Under the pieces are notes generated by a model, which did no database searches, had not been told where the DNA came from, and saw nothing but the letters and a program-made list of their open reading frames with translations. Source: Wolfiporia cocos (Eukaryota; Basidiomycota; Agaricomycetes; Polyporales; Phaeolaceae). Taken from it: a DNA stretch of 64,000 bases. This document shows positions 1 to 11,280 of the stretch, in pieces (position 1 is the first letter of the stretch; each line of letters begins with the position of its first letter). The translations under genes were made by a program, and so were the position numbers. Location of the stretch: NCBI GenBank assembly GCA_029448655.1, contig JACCLO010000002.1, positions 1,302,001-1,366,000 of the forward strand. Direction: 5' to 3'.

Positions 1-455
1 AATAGTTCAAGATACGGCCGCTCTGCATTGGCCTTAGATCCAGGCAGAAGTGGCACATCGCGTGCATACGCTGATCTAAGCTGCCAGAGGCGATCGATTA
101 CCAGGCTATAATATATGCTGTGCGTATCGTATCTACGACACCACGAATGAAAATGGAGCATTCAACGATGCATGCAAGCAGTTGCCTGGGCGGACCACTG
201 AGTTCCCTGACGTACTCTATGTCACCGTTGCTGAGCGCTGAGCACTTGACCCACATTGCCATTCCATGCACTGATACTTTCCATTTTGATCTCGAATTTG
301 ACAGATAGCATCATTGTCGTGATCGTGGCTGTCTCGTCTTGCCGACGGCAGTCTCCGAGCCTCTTTTGACTGTCCTCCACTCTTAGTTCTGCCAGCCGAT
401 AGGCTCCTGTTTTTCCGGTCTACCATCTGGTGTATCTAGCATACTTGCTGCTCAC
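1..455. other. Upstream intergenic sequence, no gene seen
   Basis: No coding exon could be supported here. Short open frames exist on both strands but lack splice context and recognisable protein sequence. It probably carries the promoter of the Zip2-like gene that begins at 456, or its true start if an upstream exon was missed. Confidence 0.4.
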
Positions 456-3400
456 ATGCCCGTGATTATGGAAGATGATGAGCAAGAGCTGCTGCTTCGA
501 TGCCATATTAGAGAACTGCTCCTGGACTACTCTTTGAAACATCTGTGCACCAATTACGTTATGTGGACACAATATGCAGTCACAGAGGTATGGTGCCGCT
601 AAGACACATTCTTGCTGATACGGATGAGCTGCGCCAGCTGCTTTCCGAGAGTCTCACCTATGTGTCGACTATTGATCCTACCGACCCCATGCTCCCCACT
701 GACCCATACACGGAGCTGATGCGCAAGTGGAATATCAACGAGCTGGAACTGGATGACGAGTCCTTGAGAATTAACCAAGATCTCTTGAGCCTCGTCCGTA
801 CGCAACTTCTGTTCAACCGGAAGGAGCCTACCTCAGAGTGCTGGGATGACGACGTGGATGGTACTCCAGCTGCATATAACTTGTCATTGTGTTTGCTCAT
901 CCCGAAACAGTGGACTATCGGAACTGGATGAACAGTCGCCCAATATCTCCCGTGATGACCACCAAGGCTGTCCGCGAGACGCCGAAGCCTGGATCCAAAG
1001 CTTTTACCAAGATGCTTCCTCAGTCGCAGGGCGAGATCATCAAAGCCAACCGGTTCAATCCTGTCCCAGTGGAGGGAAACGACGATGCGCCTCATCAAAC
1101 CCTCGACGATGCACTGTAAGAATGCGCACATAGTCACATGCGTCCTATTGATGGACATACCGTCTTGTTTAGAGACCTGAAGTTCGTCATAGAGGGGTAT
1201 CAAGACGTTCATCGGCTACTGGAATCTGTCCAGGGCCCCTCCCGTACCCGTCCAACGCCTGATCAGTCACGGCAAGTGCAAGACTTCTTGCGCTCAGAGT
1301 CGCCTCCCATCACTTTCGCACATCTTGCTTCGCCCCCAATCTTCGCTAGGGATCAGAACCCAGGATACAAGAAAGATAGATGTCCTGTTAATGCAACTGG
1401 GAGAACATTCGGCATCGAGGACATTTCCGATTTACCGTCTCTCGTTCCCAAAGCTCAAATCAGCGATGACGAAGAGGAGCTATACAAGCAACATATGGTC
1501 GTTCTTGACGGCTGGCGTGCGTCTGCACCGCGATATGTCTGCTTCCTGATGCATATACGCGCGTTTAATCAGATGCTTATGAGACCGTACCTTCGCCGAC
1601 TGCCGGATCGACGCCATCTATGGATAATTCCTCAAGCGAGATCGACGAATTATTCCTTCAGTCCGATGATGGGGGAATTCCTTTGGTCCAATATATGGCC
1701 AACGCGCAAATGGGTAAGTGACCATATGATATTTTGCATTGCTCAATTCAATGCAGTATAGACGAATACCAAATTCCGAGGGCTGAAAGAATCAATGGGT
1801 CGCGCGGTAAGCCAAAGATGCTTGGAGAAGGACAGAGGTGTGTCGGATTCAGCAATGAGCAGCTACCTACGAGGTCGCATATAGTGATTGATCTCTCCTA
1901 GTTTAGCGTCGTTCTTGGGGCCGCTTCTGTCTCAATCACTGCCACCGACCGCTGAAGCAAAAATCGCGACAACGCCCAAGTCTCAGCCGTCATCACCTCG
2001 CACCGCGATCACTATGTCAATGTTGGGACAGCCATCCACAGTCTTCGACGACCGGTTTGCAACTGTCATTCGGGAGCGGGCCCAAGCCGACAGCGATGTC
2101 TCTGACTGCGACTTGGACGCCACAATGGAGAAACTCTGCGGTCAACCATCTGACGACTTACAGGATCTGATCATGAAGGAAAAACTCGACGAAAAGGACA
2201 GTCTCCTTATGGAATGTATGGTCCACCTCTCCGCGAGTATCTCACGTTTCTGACCACACATCGGCTTTTCAATGGCAGTGCCGACAATGCAACCTCCCAA
2301 TGAACACAAACCTAATGACACGTTTCTTCCGATTCGCCTTGCGGACCTGGTTGCATCTACGAAGGCTCCTACCGGCTCTCCACCCGATCCTTCTGCCGTT
2401 CGGTCATCGAAAAGATTAGATTCTGGTCCGCTGAAGATGGTGAAAGGAATCAAAGCTCTCAGCATCGAACTCACATGGAGGTAAGGAAATGATTGCCTTA
2501 ATGTTTTCCGAAGTCTCACGCGCTGATCTTTTGCAAATCGGCCGAAGGCCGTTCAAGTACGGTTCATCGATTCCAACGGACGAGGAAATGGTTGGCTTCT
2601 TCGATGACCCTCAGACTATCCTCGCCGCACAGACATCATCTTCGTGCCAACAAGACATTCTCTCTGAGCTGTCGCGTCTACTTGAAGGAGCATCATTATT
2701 TTCTTCGGAACTGCCGAGAGAATCAGACAATATCAAGTCAATGCGCGAATGGCTGACTGATAGCTCGACTCCAACCGACGCCCTCATGGACAAAGACGAC
2801 CCCGATGCGCATCAACTGATCCTCACTAGGAATGAGCGTATGCGGGCTCGCGGACTCACCGAGGAAGATAGCCAGCTGGATTCTAGCGATAAGGAGAACG
2901 AGCAAGCACTGCCAGCGTATGAAGAGACGCTCGAAGATGAGTGCAGACCAACGAAGCGCCACAAAGCTCATGAGGAAGAGACAGGCGATTATTACGCCCA
3001 TCAACCGGCGACTGACGACTCCGGAGTCTTCTTGATCTCGCCAGCCAAGCCTCAAGGTGGAAATAGCGGATTCGGCTATCTAGCCTCGAATTCTGAAGGA
3101 TTTGAAGGCCCTGCCACTGATGGCGATCTGCTTGCTGACGTTGACTACATTCACCAGTACGACTTCTCCTTGCCAGGTACACCATTGACTCTAGCGGAAA
3201 ATCGTGTATTGCGGTTTGACGGGGCTCATTCTGGCGCTGAGTGCTATGATGATAACTCTCCGGTGGCTCTTCGGGATCCTGTGTTCGACGGCTCTAATGG
3301 TCAAGAATTTCAGGAACTCTGCGATACTGAGAGCGCAATAGATTATATGCGCGCTGAAGCTAATCAAGTCTGTGATCTAACCACTATGACCCGTGGTGGC

Positions 3401-4714
3401 GTGCCAATCGAAGATCGCTATCCGGCTTCACCCTTCGACTCTGCACGCTTGGAGTCGGTTGCTGCCTCTCGTCTGTCCGTACATGCCTCAGGACATCTGC
3501 CCGTTTCTGCAGGCCAGGCGCCTTACTCTGAGCGAGATACATCTGCATCGCGCCGTGCAATGTCTCCGGTCTCTGCTAGGCTGTCGTTGTCGAATTTCTT
3601 GAGGCTCGTAGGCAGACGCAAGGCTGTGCCGGAACTCAGAGATGAGGATGTCGCTCAAGATGATCTCTTTCCACAGATTACACCAGAGGCCCGCGACGAG
3701 CAAGCCCAAGCTGAGGTCACGGTGACGCGAACCCCACTCTCATGGGATGTGCCTACTGAAATGCTCGATTCTCGCACACTCTCGCTCCCGCCGAGCATTC
3801 CACTGCCCAACACTGTTCATCGCTACATGGCCTCACTCGGGTTCATCCAGAAGCGCGCACTTATCCTTTCTCTCGAGTCTCGCGAATGTGCTGTGGAGCT
3901 TGTCGAACGCGACCAGCTGGGCAGCGGCGTCGACCTCATCGTTGATCCGCACTCGGCGATCACCACCGCGTCTCTTGCTGCGCTCCCCTCGCAAGTGGAG
4001 AACCTCGACGCGACGCTTGCCGAGCAATCCTGGCGCTTCGACCGTGTGCTCGTCATCTTCGAAGCTTACCCCAGCTCCCTGTCCGTCCGGGCGGAACATT
4101 CTCCAAGACCTGTCCCGTACCCCTTCTGGCCGGCTGTACTTAAGGCGGTCAAGAAGCTACGGAGGAACTTCAGCATCGCCGAGGCCTGTGGGACAAGACG
4201 TCCTGGCTCTGAGACCTACTTCGCCTTCGCTAGGACGGTGGACGAGGCTGCCCGGTATGTCCGGCAGTTCGGGTCTTTTGCGGAGCAGAACGATACTTCT
4301 GGCGGCGCGATTTGGAACGATCGTGCTTGGCTTGATCTGGACGAGCAGGAGGTATGTGGTTCACCCCCTGTATGCGCTCTTAGTAACACGAAATCTTTGA
4401 TGCCAGGGAGAACATGACCTCTCGAACGTCGACGGTATGAACGTATTTATCGCGTCGATAATCCTCTCACAGATGAGTCTTGACGACTTTCTTGACTTGC
4501 ATGACACGGAGCGGGTACGAGACTTTGCGCATCTGATCGGATCAGAGAGGATGGTGAGTGTCGTTCGACTTGCATAGCTCAACGTCTTGATATATAAATT
4601 TCGCAGGATCGGTTCAATACCGAGCTCGCCCGGCGCGCAGAGGCGGTGTATCAGTCATCCTCTCCCACATCAGCGGCAATACAACTCGAACATGTTTCAG
4701 ATAGCTTCGTATAA
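456..4714 (+). CDS. Zip2/SHOC1-like meiotic XPF-fold protein
   Basis: This is a large multi-intron gene. The first exon starts at ATG 456 (MPVIMEDDEQELLLRC) and joins over a 50-nt intron (588-637) to LLSESLTYV. Further introns of about 45-65 nt lie near 860-909, 1119-1171, 1513-1568 and 1711-1753, before 2520 (join LTWR/PFKYGSSIP), at 4352-4406 and near 4554. The C-terminal part has the inactive XPF nuclease-like fold: VELVERDQLGSGVDLIVD, then FDRVLVIFEAYPSS, then a helix-hairpin-helix-like tail with MNVFIASIILSQMSLDDFL. The W-x-PF motif, the divergent XPF core and the terminal HhH fit the Zip2/SHOC1 family, which with Spo16 stabilises crossover intermediates in meiosis. The GDX(n)ERKxxxD nuclease signature of XPF is not present, which fits that family. 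The middle is acidic and poorly conserved. An alternative is another XPF-derived non-catalytic subunit. The 5' exons between 1500 and 1900 are the least certain part. Confidence 0.55.
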
Positions 4715-4768
4715 CCGTTTAATCGTTGGGATGTAATCATGTACTATCAGCGCTACATTTTATACATT

Positions 4769-6022
4769 TTACTCGATCTGCAGCTCCCAAAGCTCGTCGC
4801 TACGCTCGTTGGAAGAGAGTAGTCCCCCGTGCATGAACACACGGGACCTTCCATTGTCGACCACTTCAGTTGACGCGAACCATCCTCTGCCTTCCGGCGT
4901 CGCAGCTCGATCAGCTACATCTTGTGCAGGAACGTCCACTTTCTGCCAAGCCCAGCCCGCCTCGCCGTCCTCGGCGGCGGCATCCTTGTTCAGGAGCCAC
5001 ACGTCGCTCCAAAACTTGCCCGCGCCGGCGTGCCCCAGGCTGCTCGCATCCCTTTCTCCATGGAAAAGCACTGCGAGGGCGCTGGCGAGCCCGGGCGAAC
5101 TCGACTGGAACTTCGCGAATCCATGGACAGATCGGGATCCCGGGTGGCCGTGTACAGGGTCAGCGGCTGGTTGGACCGTGCGCCACTTGTCTTCGTGAAT
5201 TGAGTAGACATCGAGGATGCCTGGGGTGGAGGGTAGCTCGTAGCCGCTGAAGCCTGTGCGGCGTCATCAACTCACGACGGGGCGGGCAAGCCAGTCGATA
5301 CCTACCTCCATACCTCAGCAAAACGGGTCCCCAGTGCTTCACGGACGCGGCGACGAGAGATGTCCCGCCCCGCGCTGGCTCCGGGGCGGAGGCCAGCTGC
5401 TGCCACTTCCGGGCCTGGACGTCGAAGGAATGTAAGGAGCTCAAGCGTCCGGACGCCGGACAGCCCGCATGAACGTATATCTTTCCCTATGACCCAACAT
5501 TGTGTCAGCCCTCAGAAGCGTTCCTCGCAGATGTGAGCACACCTCGTACGCAGCGGCAGTGTGGTAGCTCCTTGGCTCGGGGCTCTCGTCAGGATTCACG
5601 GCCTCGACCTTGTCCCACACGACGGTCGCAGGCGACGCGCCGCCGATGCTGACCTCCCCGCGCCACCAGCCAGCGTCCCCCTGCGCAAGGGGCGCCATGT
5701 CGACGCCCCCGCGGCCGCCCCAGAGGTAAAGATGGCCATCAATCGCCACCGTAGATGCCCCTACCCTCGCGTCCGGCACCGATCGAGCGGGATCGATCTG
5801 CGGATCGAGGGTCTGCCACAGTTTCGGTGCGTTGGTGTCGAAGACGTGCACGGATCCTCTGATCGGCCCCTCCGCGCGAGTGGCGGCCGAGTCGACGGGC
5901 ACGCGCGGCTTCAGCTCCCCGCCGTATACGACGAGCAGCCCGGACTTCGTCGCGGACGCGCAGTGCGAGGAGCGGGCGGTCCGCGCGGACTTGGAGAGGA
6001 GCGACCAGTGCACGACCGGCAT
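4769..6022 (-). CDS. Kelch-repeat beta-propeller protein
   Basis: The reading starts at ATG 6022 (MPVVHWSLLSKSARTARSSH) and runs through at least three introns to a stop at 4769. Kelch blades are visible: LLVVYGGELKPRVPVD near the N-terminus, GASTVAIDGHLYLWGGRGG, PEPRSYHTAAAYE, an exon with PARGGTSLVAASV, and near the end RVFMHGGLLSSNERSDELWEL. Each blade has the GG doublet and the spaced Y and W of kelch motifs. The GELKPRVPVD blade resembles small kelch proteins of the nitrile-specifier type found widely in fungi and plants; the fungal substrate or partner is unknown. No signal peptide or second domain is seen. The gene converges on the Zip2-like gene with 54 bp between stop codons and diverges from the kinase-like gene at 6538. 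Confidence 0.75.
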
Positions 6023-6537
6023 TATTGCAACTCGGTGAGCTCCAGGCGCGAGACGAGACTCGCACGCATCCACTCTATTTCAGCTCTCGAGTTTGGCTTG
6101 GCGCTTCCTGGACGGATATCAACATGGCTTGAACATGCCACACTCTGCCACAGTTCACTGGGAAAGCGGACTGCGAGGGTACTCAGTCGCCTGAGATGAG
6201 AATGACTCAATTGGCTGCAGGGTTTGATGTATGGTCGACGTAGTATCTCGGGTAGCAGAGGACAGCCGAAAAGGACACGGAGCGTCGCAAACTCCGGGTC
6301 TAATGGGGCAGGGCAGTACAACAAAATCGAAGGCCACAGATGCAGCTGTGGTTGTGTGGCGTCGGCCGCCGTTGGCTCTGGCTCTAGAGCATAGGGCATA
6401 GGGGTAGGGCATAGGGGAGTGCCACAGGGCCAGGGCGAGAGCTCGCTTGGTGCCATGTGGCGTGGAAAACCACTTGCATCTCTCCTCTTGACTGCCACCA
6501 CCACAGCCCTCCCCCTCCCAAGCCCAAGCGCAGTGTC
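6023..6537. promoter_or_regulatory. Divergent intergenic region, kelch and kinase-like genes
   Basis: About 515 bp separate the start codons of the kelch gene (minus) and the kinase-like gene (plus). It must hold both promoters if the starts are right. A short tandem GGGCATAGG-type repeat lies near 6389-6416. No convincing TATA box was identified. Confidence 0.4.
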
Positions 6538-8694
6538 ATGTCATCGATTTTTAACCCGTCATCGGGGCAAGAAAAACACAAGAAGCCGCGTCTTCAAAAA
6601 ACTCTAAAGAGCTCAGTTGAGGAGGCAGCCAAAGAGGTCAACCACTCGATTGAACATGTGAAAACCAAGATATTGCCGCTTCTGCAGGAGGAGGATTTTA
6701 GTACACTTGATGTTGTGTGTGCCATGACCATTATGGGATATGTGGTCAGAGCAGCTTCTGCTCCTGGAGAGAAGCACTTGAGCGAAATGCAGTACTTGGA
6801 AGTACGTATCGCCATCCCAGATGATTACCCGGATATGGCAAGTAAGCTTGCTATCTATTCCTGACGTCCCTAGTCCCAAGCTGACACGCACTCAAAAGAG
6901 TTACAACTGAATGATTTGAATACACAATATGCGAACTTTGCCTTTGATTTCGGGGTACTGCTCAACTCCCTCCCTGCACCACCAGAATTCGCCAAGACGG
7001 ACGTGTGGGCAGTCGTACAACACACACGCGCAGCCATCTTATGTATGCGTCCCGTTGAAAAGAGCGGTGTGCCGATATGCACGCTCCACGATGTCTTTCG
7101 CCTTTTCCGAATTCGACTTGGCACAGACCTTTCTCCAGCCACCGATGACCCTATCGCGGCCACCTTCATCCGTGCTGCCGTGATGTTGTGCAACGAGATG
7201 GGAGACTCATTCGAGGATGAGAATGCACGCACAGCAACATCAAACCACTGCGTTCGAAAACTACTCCCTAACGTTGAGGTCAATCACGTATTTAATCCCA
7301 GTCAAGACATTGCCAGTTGCCGTGTGGATGCGGTGTGGTTCGCGGGGTCCAACAAGTTGCCAATTTGCCTGCGTAAGGACAAGTGTGAGGCGGGCGATAC
7401 TGGTTGTGACGTCTACATGGAAGTGGCGCGCATCTACTCTCTTGTGGTCAAAACCTTGATGGATTCAGTGTCCATGAACGATCGGTATCTGAAGGAGGGC
7501 GCACCGATGCTTCTCCTATGCTTGTTGGGTATGTACTTTGAACCGAAGTTACATGTTCTTGGGCGCCCTCATGTTTATCACACAGGAACCCATCTGTCCG
7601 TGCAGGGCGGTTTTTATGATGGAGAGCGTTACATAGTGGAACCATTGAGTGCAATGTATAGTATGCTACCAGACGCCACCAAAGGGCGACAGAATCAGCT
7701 CGCGCGGTTGCTGTATGCGGTCGCTAAAGGAGTGGATGAGCTGAAGAAGTACGTTTCCCATTACAATAATATTTGCCACCGCGAGATCATGTTGATTTCA
7801 TCCTATAGGCTGGCTTCGTCAACCACCAAACCACCCTCGTTCCCTCCTGCCACCCCTTGAATCTACTCATCATCCTTCACGCTGTATGCCGACACCGCTG
7901 CTGATACCGCTGCTGACACTGCTGCTGACAAACCAAGCACCGGGACCCTCACATTCAAGGCACATCTTGCCGCCCCTCACAGCAACAAAATGCTGTTCGC
8001 AGCGACGTTGTCGACGACCTCTGCGGAGGAGTTGTCGGAGCAGATACCTGTGGTTGTCAAGCTTGTCAGTGGTTCCTACGGCGAAGACGTACATCTACTT
8101 CTAGCTAAGGAAGGCCTTGCGCCTACCCTCCATGGGTGCATACGCCCGGAAGGTGCTCCCGTTGCCTACGTCATGGAACACTTAGATGGGGATTGGGTGT
8201 ACTTCTTAAATCGTGATTCATCCCCTCCGTTCCATCAGGCTATACGGGCTTCATTGCAGCATGTTCTGGATTTGCTCGATGAAAAGGGTTTTGTACACGG
8301 CGACCTTAGGTCGAGCAATATCATGGTGCGGATCGTTGGCACAAATCCGGAGATCAAGGTTATCGACTTTGATTGGGCGGGCAAAGCCGGTCAGGTACTC
8401 TATCCTGCGGTGCGCAACGAGTCCATCGATTGGCCTGGTCGGGCCTATGGTCCGATACAAGGCGGAGATGACCGCAAGCTGCTTGGTGGTGGTCGCGTGG
8501 TGGTCGCAAGAAACCCATGTCTGATCATTGTTTCAAAGAACGCTTCATTCCTCCTTCTCTCGCTACATTTGTATGTAGTTTCCGTTCTCGACGTAACTAT
8601 ACCTGCAACGCATACAGCCAAAATATACTATGGCTTCAGTTTGGGGGGGAGAAATCAACCTTCTCAGTCGAAGGTAACAAACTGTGACAGGTAG
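6538..8694 (+). CDS. Crinkler-type kinase-like protein (frame-broken)
   Basis: The start ATG 6538 gives MSSIFNPSSGQEKHKKPR. A long poorly known N-terminal region follows, with an intron near 6842-6897 (PDMA/KLQLND). The C-terminal part is protein-kinase-like: VVVKLVSGSYGEDVHLLLAKEGLAPTLHGC provides the beta-lysine region, VAYVMEHLDGDWV the hinge, VHGDLRSSNIMV the HxDxxxxN catalytic loop and KVIDFDWAGKAG a DFD in place of DFG, followed by YPAVRNESIDWP. This layout is typical of the kinase-like tail of crinkler/HTN-type proteins abundant in mushrooms; their role is unproven, with conflict or effector functions proposed. A 56-nt intron (7753-7808) joins phase 0 to a segment that is one base out of frame with the kinase part around 7885-7888, just before a GCTGCTGA microsatellite. 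A longer unrecognised intron could also explain it. The C-terminus after 8470 is uncertain. Confidence 0.6.
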
Positions 8695-8811
8695 ACTGCC
8701 GGCCCGGGTACCTTCGTTCAACGACTGAATGATAAACCCAAGATGTTACACTAAGCATTACGACAATACTGCAGCATCTCTAACCGTTCGCAATAATTAA
8801 CTAGGCGTGTG

Positions 8812-10788
8812 CTACCTTCCTGTCAAACGGATCTCTAACCAGCGCAGTGGCGGGAACATAAATGCGGCGAACGCGGCAGAGAGCTTCAAAAGTACGTCAG
8901 ATGTGCTTGGCACTAGTCAGTCTCAACAGCTTACCTCGAACCCGAGGTCAGCACCGTAGCCATTGGCGCCTGCGTCCTTGCCGAGCGGGCCAGTGTACCA
9001 CACCTGCGACATGCCAACGACCGCACCCGCCACCCCAAAGCACCCCGCGAGGACGCCTGCAACGCCCACGGGCAGCCTTCGCAAGCGGATCAGCACCATC
9101 TCGCAGAGCGTCACAAGCGCGACTCACCTGCTCGGCGTGTCGTAGTCCTCGAGGTTGTACCCGCCGAGGGGCCCGTTCTTCCTGCGGAAGATGAAGTGCT
9201 CCTCCGCGACGATGACGATGAAGAACGCGGTCCAGTAGCTGAGGATGCTCAGGAAGTTGGACAGGATCGCCGAGAAGTGCTCGCGCCCCGCGACGCCCGC
9301 AACGGTGTACGTCACGAACGCGAGGAAGACCCACACGAACCGCGGGACCATCGCGAACGGGCGCCCGAGTGCCTGCACGGCGAGGCCGGCGGAGTACGTG
9401 TTCGGGATGTTATTTGCACTGCGATAGGGTCGATCAGCCTATTGCGAGAGAAAGCAGGGTGGAGCTGTGCTTACACGACGGAGAAGGCGAGGAGAACAAG
9501 GACGAACTTCCCTCCGCCTTTCCATGGCGAAAGGACCTGAGCGAGTAGGGCGCCCGTGTCGCCGGCCGCGATTACGTCTGCGTACGCAGGATCGCTGATG
9601 GTCATCAGAGCAGCTCCGAGGATCTCGACGAAGCAAATGGGAATGAACAGCCCAAAGAAGGTGAGCAGGAAGACCTTCATGCTGGACGTGTTCACGGGCA
9701 GCCTGCAGTTATAGTCCGCAGCCACTGGGGCCCACTGATGCGCATAGTGATCAGAACAGCGCATATAGTGAGATAAAACACCACATACACCAGAGAACGA
9801 GCCGAATACGATACCGCCGAAGCTGAGGATGTCGGCGGACAGAGCTCGGCCATGGTCCTCGAGCGGCTTCTGCGCGTTGATGTCGAAGCCAGCCTTGCCT
9901 CCGAGGCCCCAGAGGAACAGCATGACGATAAGCATCACCATCCACGCGTAGCGCTCGTAAATGTGTACCATCTCGTAGCCGATGAAACACGGCACGAGAC
10001 TGCACAGAGCGACGATGATGATGCCGACGACGAGCGGGAGCGTGCCGGGGTTGATTGACGCGAGCGTCTGGCCCCCGAGGATGACCGCAGTCACCGAGAA
10101 GCCGAGCCTGTTGAAGGCTGAGCAACACTGCGGCGATGGCAGGCGGCATACTCACTGTGTCAGCAGGTTCAGGATAGAGTAGATGGTGCCTCCGACGTAT
10201 CCGGAGCTGTAGCGAGTGATGATCATCGTCCGCAGGCCAGTCTGTGGGCCCAGGGTACTGATGAAGGCTACTGTGAGTGCGCCCAGTGCGCCAAAGCAGA
10301 AGATGGTGGCGATAGTATGTCTGCAAAAATGTCATGACGAAGGGCGGTGCAACGGGCACGCGACCACTCACGGAAGAGTCAAAGTGTAGTACTCCTGTGC
10401 CAGCACTCCAATTGGTATTGTTGTCAACACACAGTTAACGGAACTGCTCGTCCACGATGTTATGATGCGCCCCTAGGGCAGGAAAAGTTTTACTGACCAC
10501 CACATGAGGAAGCTGAGGCAGCCTTTAGTGTACCTGAAAAAAGTGCTGTGAGCGCACTTACTTGTTGTACTGGTTCTTCGTAGAGCGCTCATCCTCGGGC
10601 ACACGCTCTACCCCCCTTGCCTCGACACCACTGGCAAAGATACGCTCGACGATGGGGCCGAAGCGGCCGTACCGACTGGCAATGGCCGCATCGGTTGAGC
10701 CTTCGAGAGGGAAGTGGACGACGTCGGTCGAGTCGTGGGCCAGTCCCTTCTCCTTCTCCTCCGACGAGAGACTATGGCGGGGAGACAT
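8812..10788 (-). CDS. NCS1 purine-cytosine permease
   Basis: The reading starts at ATG 10788 (MSPRHSLSSEEKEKGLAHD) and ends at TAG 8812-8814 after RWLEIRLTGR, with about eight introns. The cytosolic N-terminus ends in ERVPEDERSTKNQYNK, followed by many hydrophobic helices: IPIGVLAQEYYTLTLP, TIFCFGALGALTVAFISTLG, then GLRTMIITRYSSGYVGG, the family landmark on the G-P-x-T-G-L-R-x-M-x-x-x-R-x-S pattern, then AVILGGQTLASI and FIGYEMVHIYERYAW. The length and order match fungal Fcy2/Fcy21 permeases of the NCS1 family, which take up adenine, guanine and cytosine with protons at the plasma membrane. The 3' end converges on the kinase-like gene 117 bp away. It looks intact. Confidence 0.88.
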
Positions 10789-11280
10789 GGTGGGGGGAAG
10801 ACCTGGGGCTTGACCCGACGCGCCGCCCGCTGTCTGAGATATAGCGCAAATGCAAGTAGCGCCTCGCCATCCGCCCCGCATATCTAGGCGCCGGGGGAGG
10901 CACACGTTGCACTGACACACCGCGATCGGATCTGGCGATAGGCATTTGCTTTACTGTCCGCCCTGCGCTCTGTCTCGCAAACAGAGAGCCAGCGTCGCTC
11001 GAGCGTACACAGAGATGATGGAAGCCAGCTGCAGAAGAACACACCGTCGTTTATCTCATTTTCGCTTGCGCGGATCTCAACCCGGAGCTTGCCGCTGGAC
11101 CCACATATGGGTGCCTGAGACTATACTCAGGCTGATTTATGAGCCTAGGTGCCTGTGATCGTTCAGCACGAGGTTACGAGCAGTCCGCATCACCGGTGTT
11201 CACAAATCTGAAATTGAGCTGCACAGAAGGTTATCTACCATGATGGTCATAAATAGTCACACGAGCTCGTATACATAAGC
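10789..11280. other. Intergenic between permease promoter and coatomer 3' end
   Basis: This stretch of 492 bp lies upstream of the permease start and downstream of the coatomer beta stop. No exon is seen. It likely contains the permease promoter and the coatomer 3' UTR. Confidence 0.4.
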
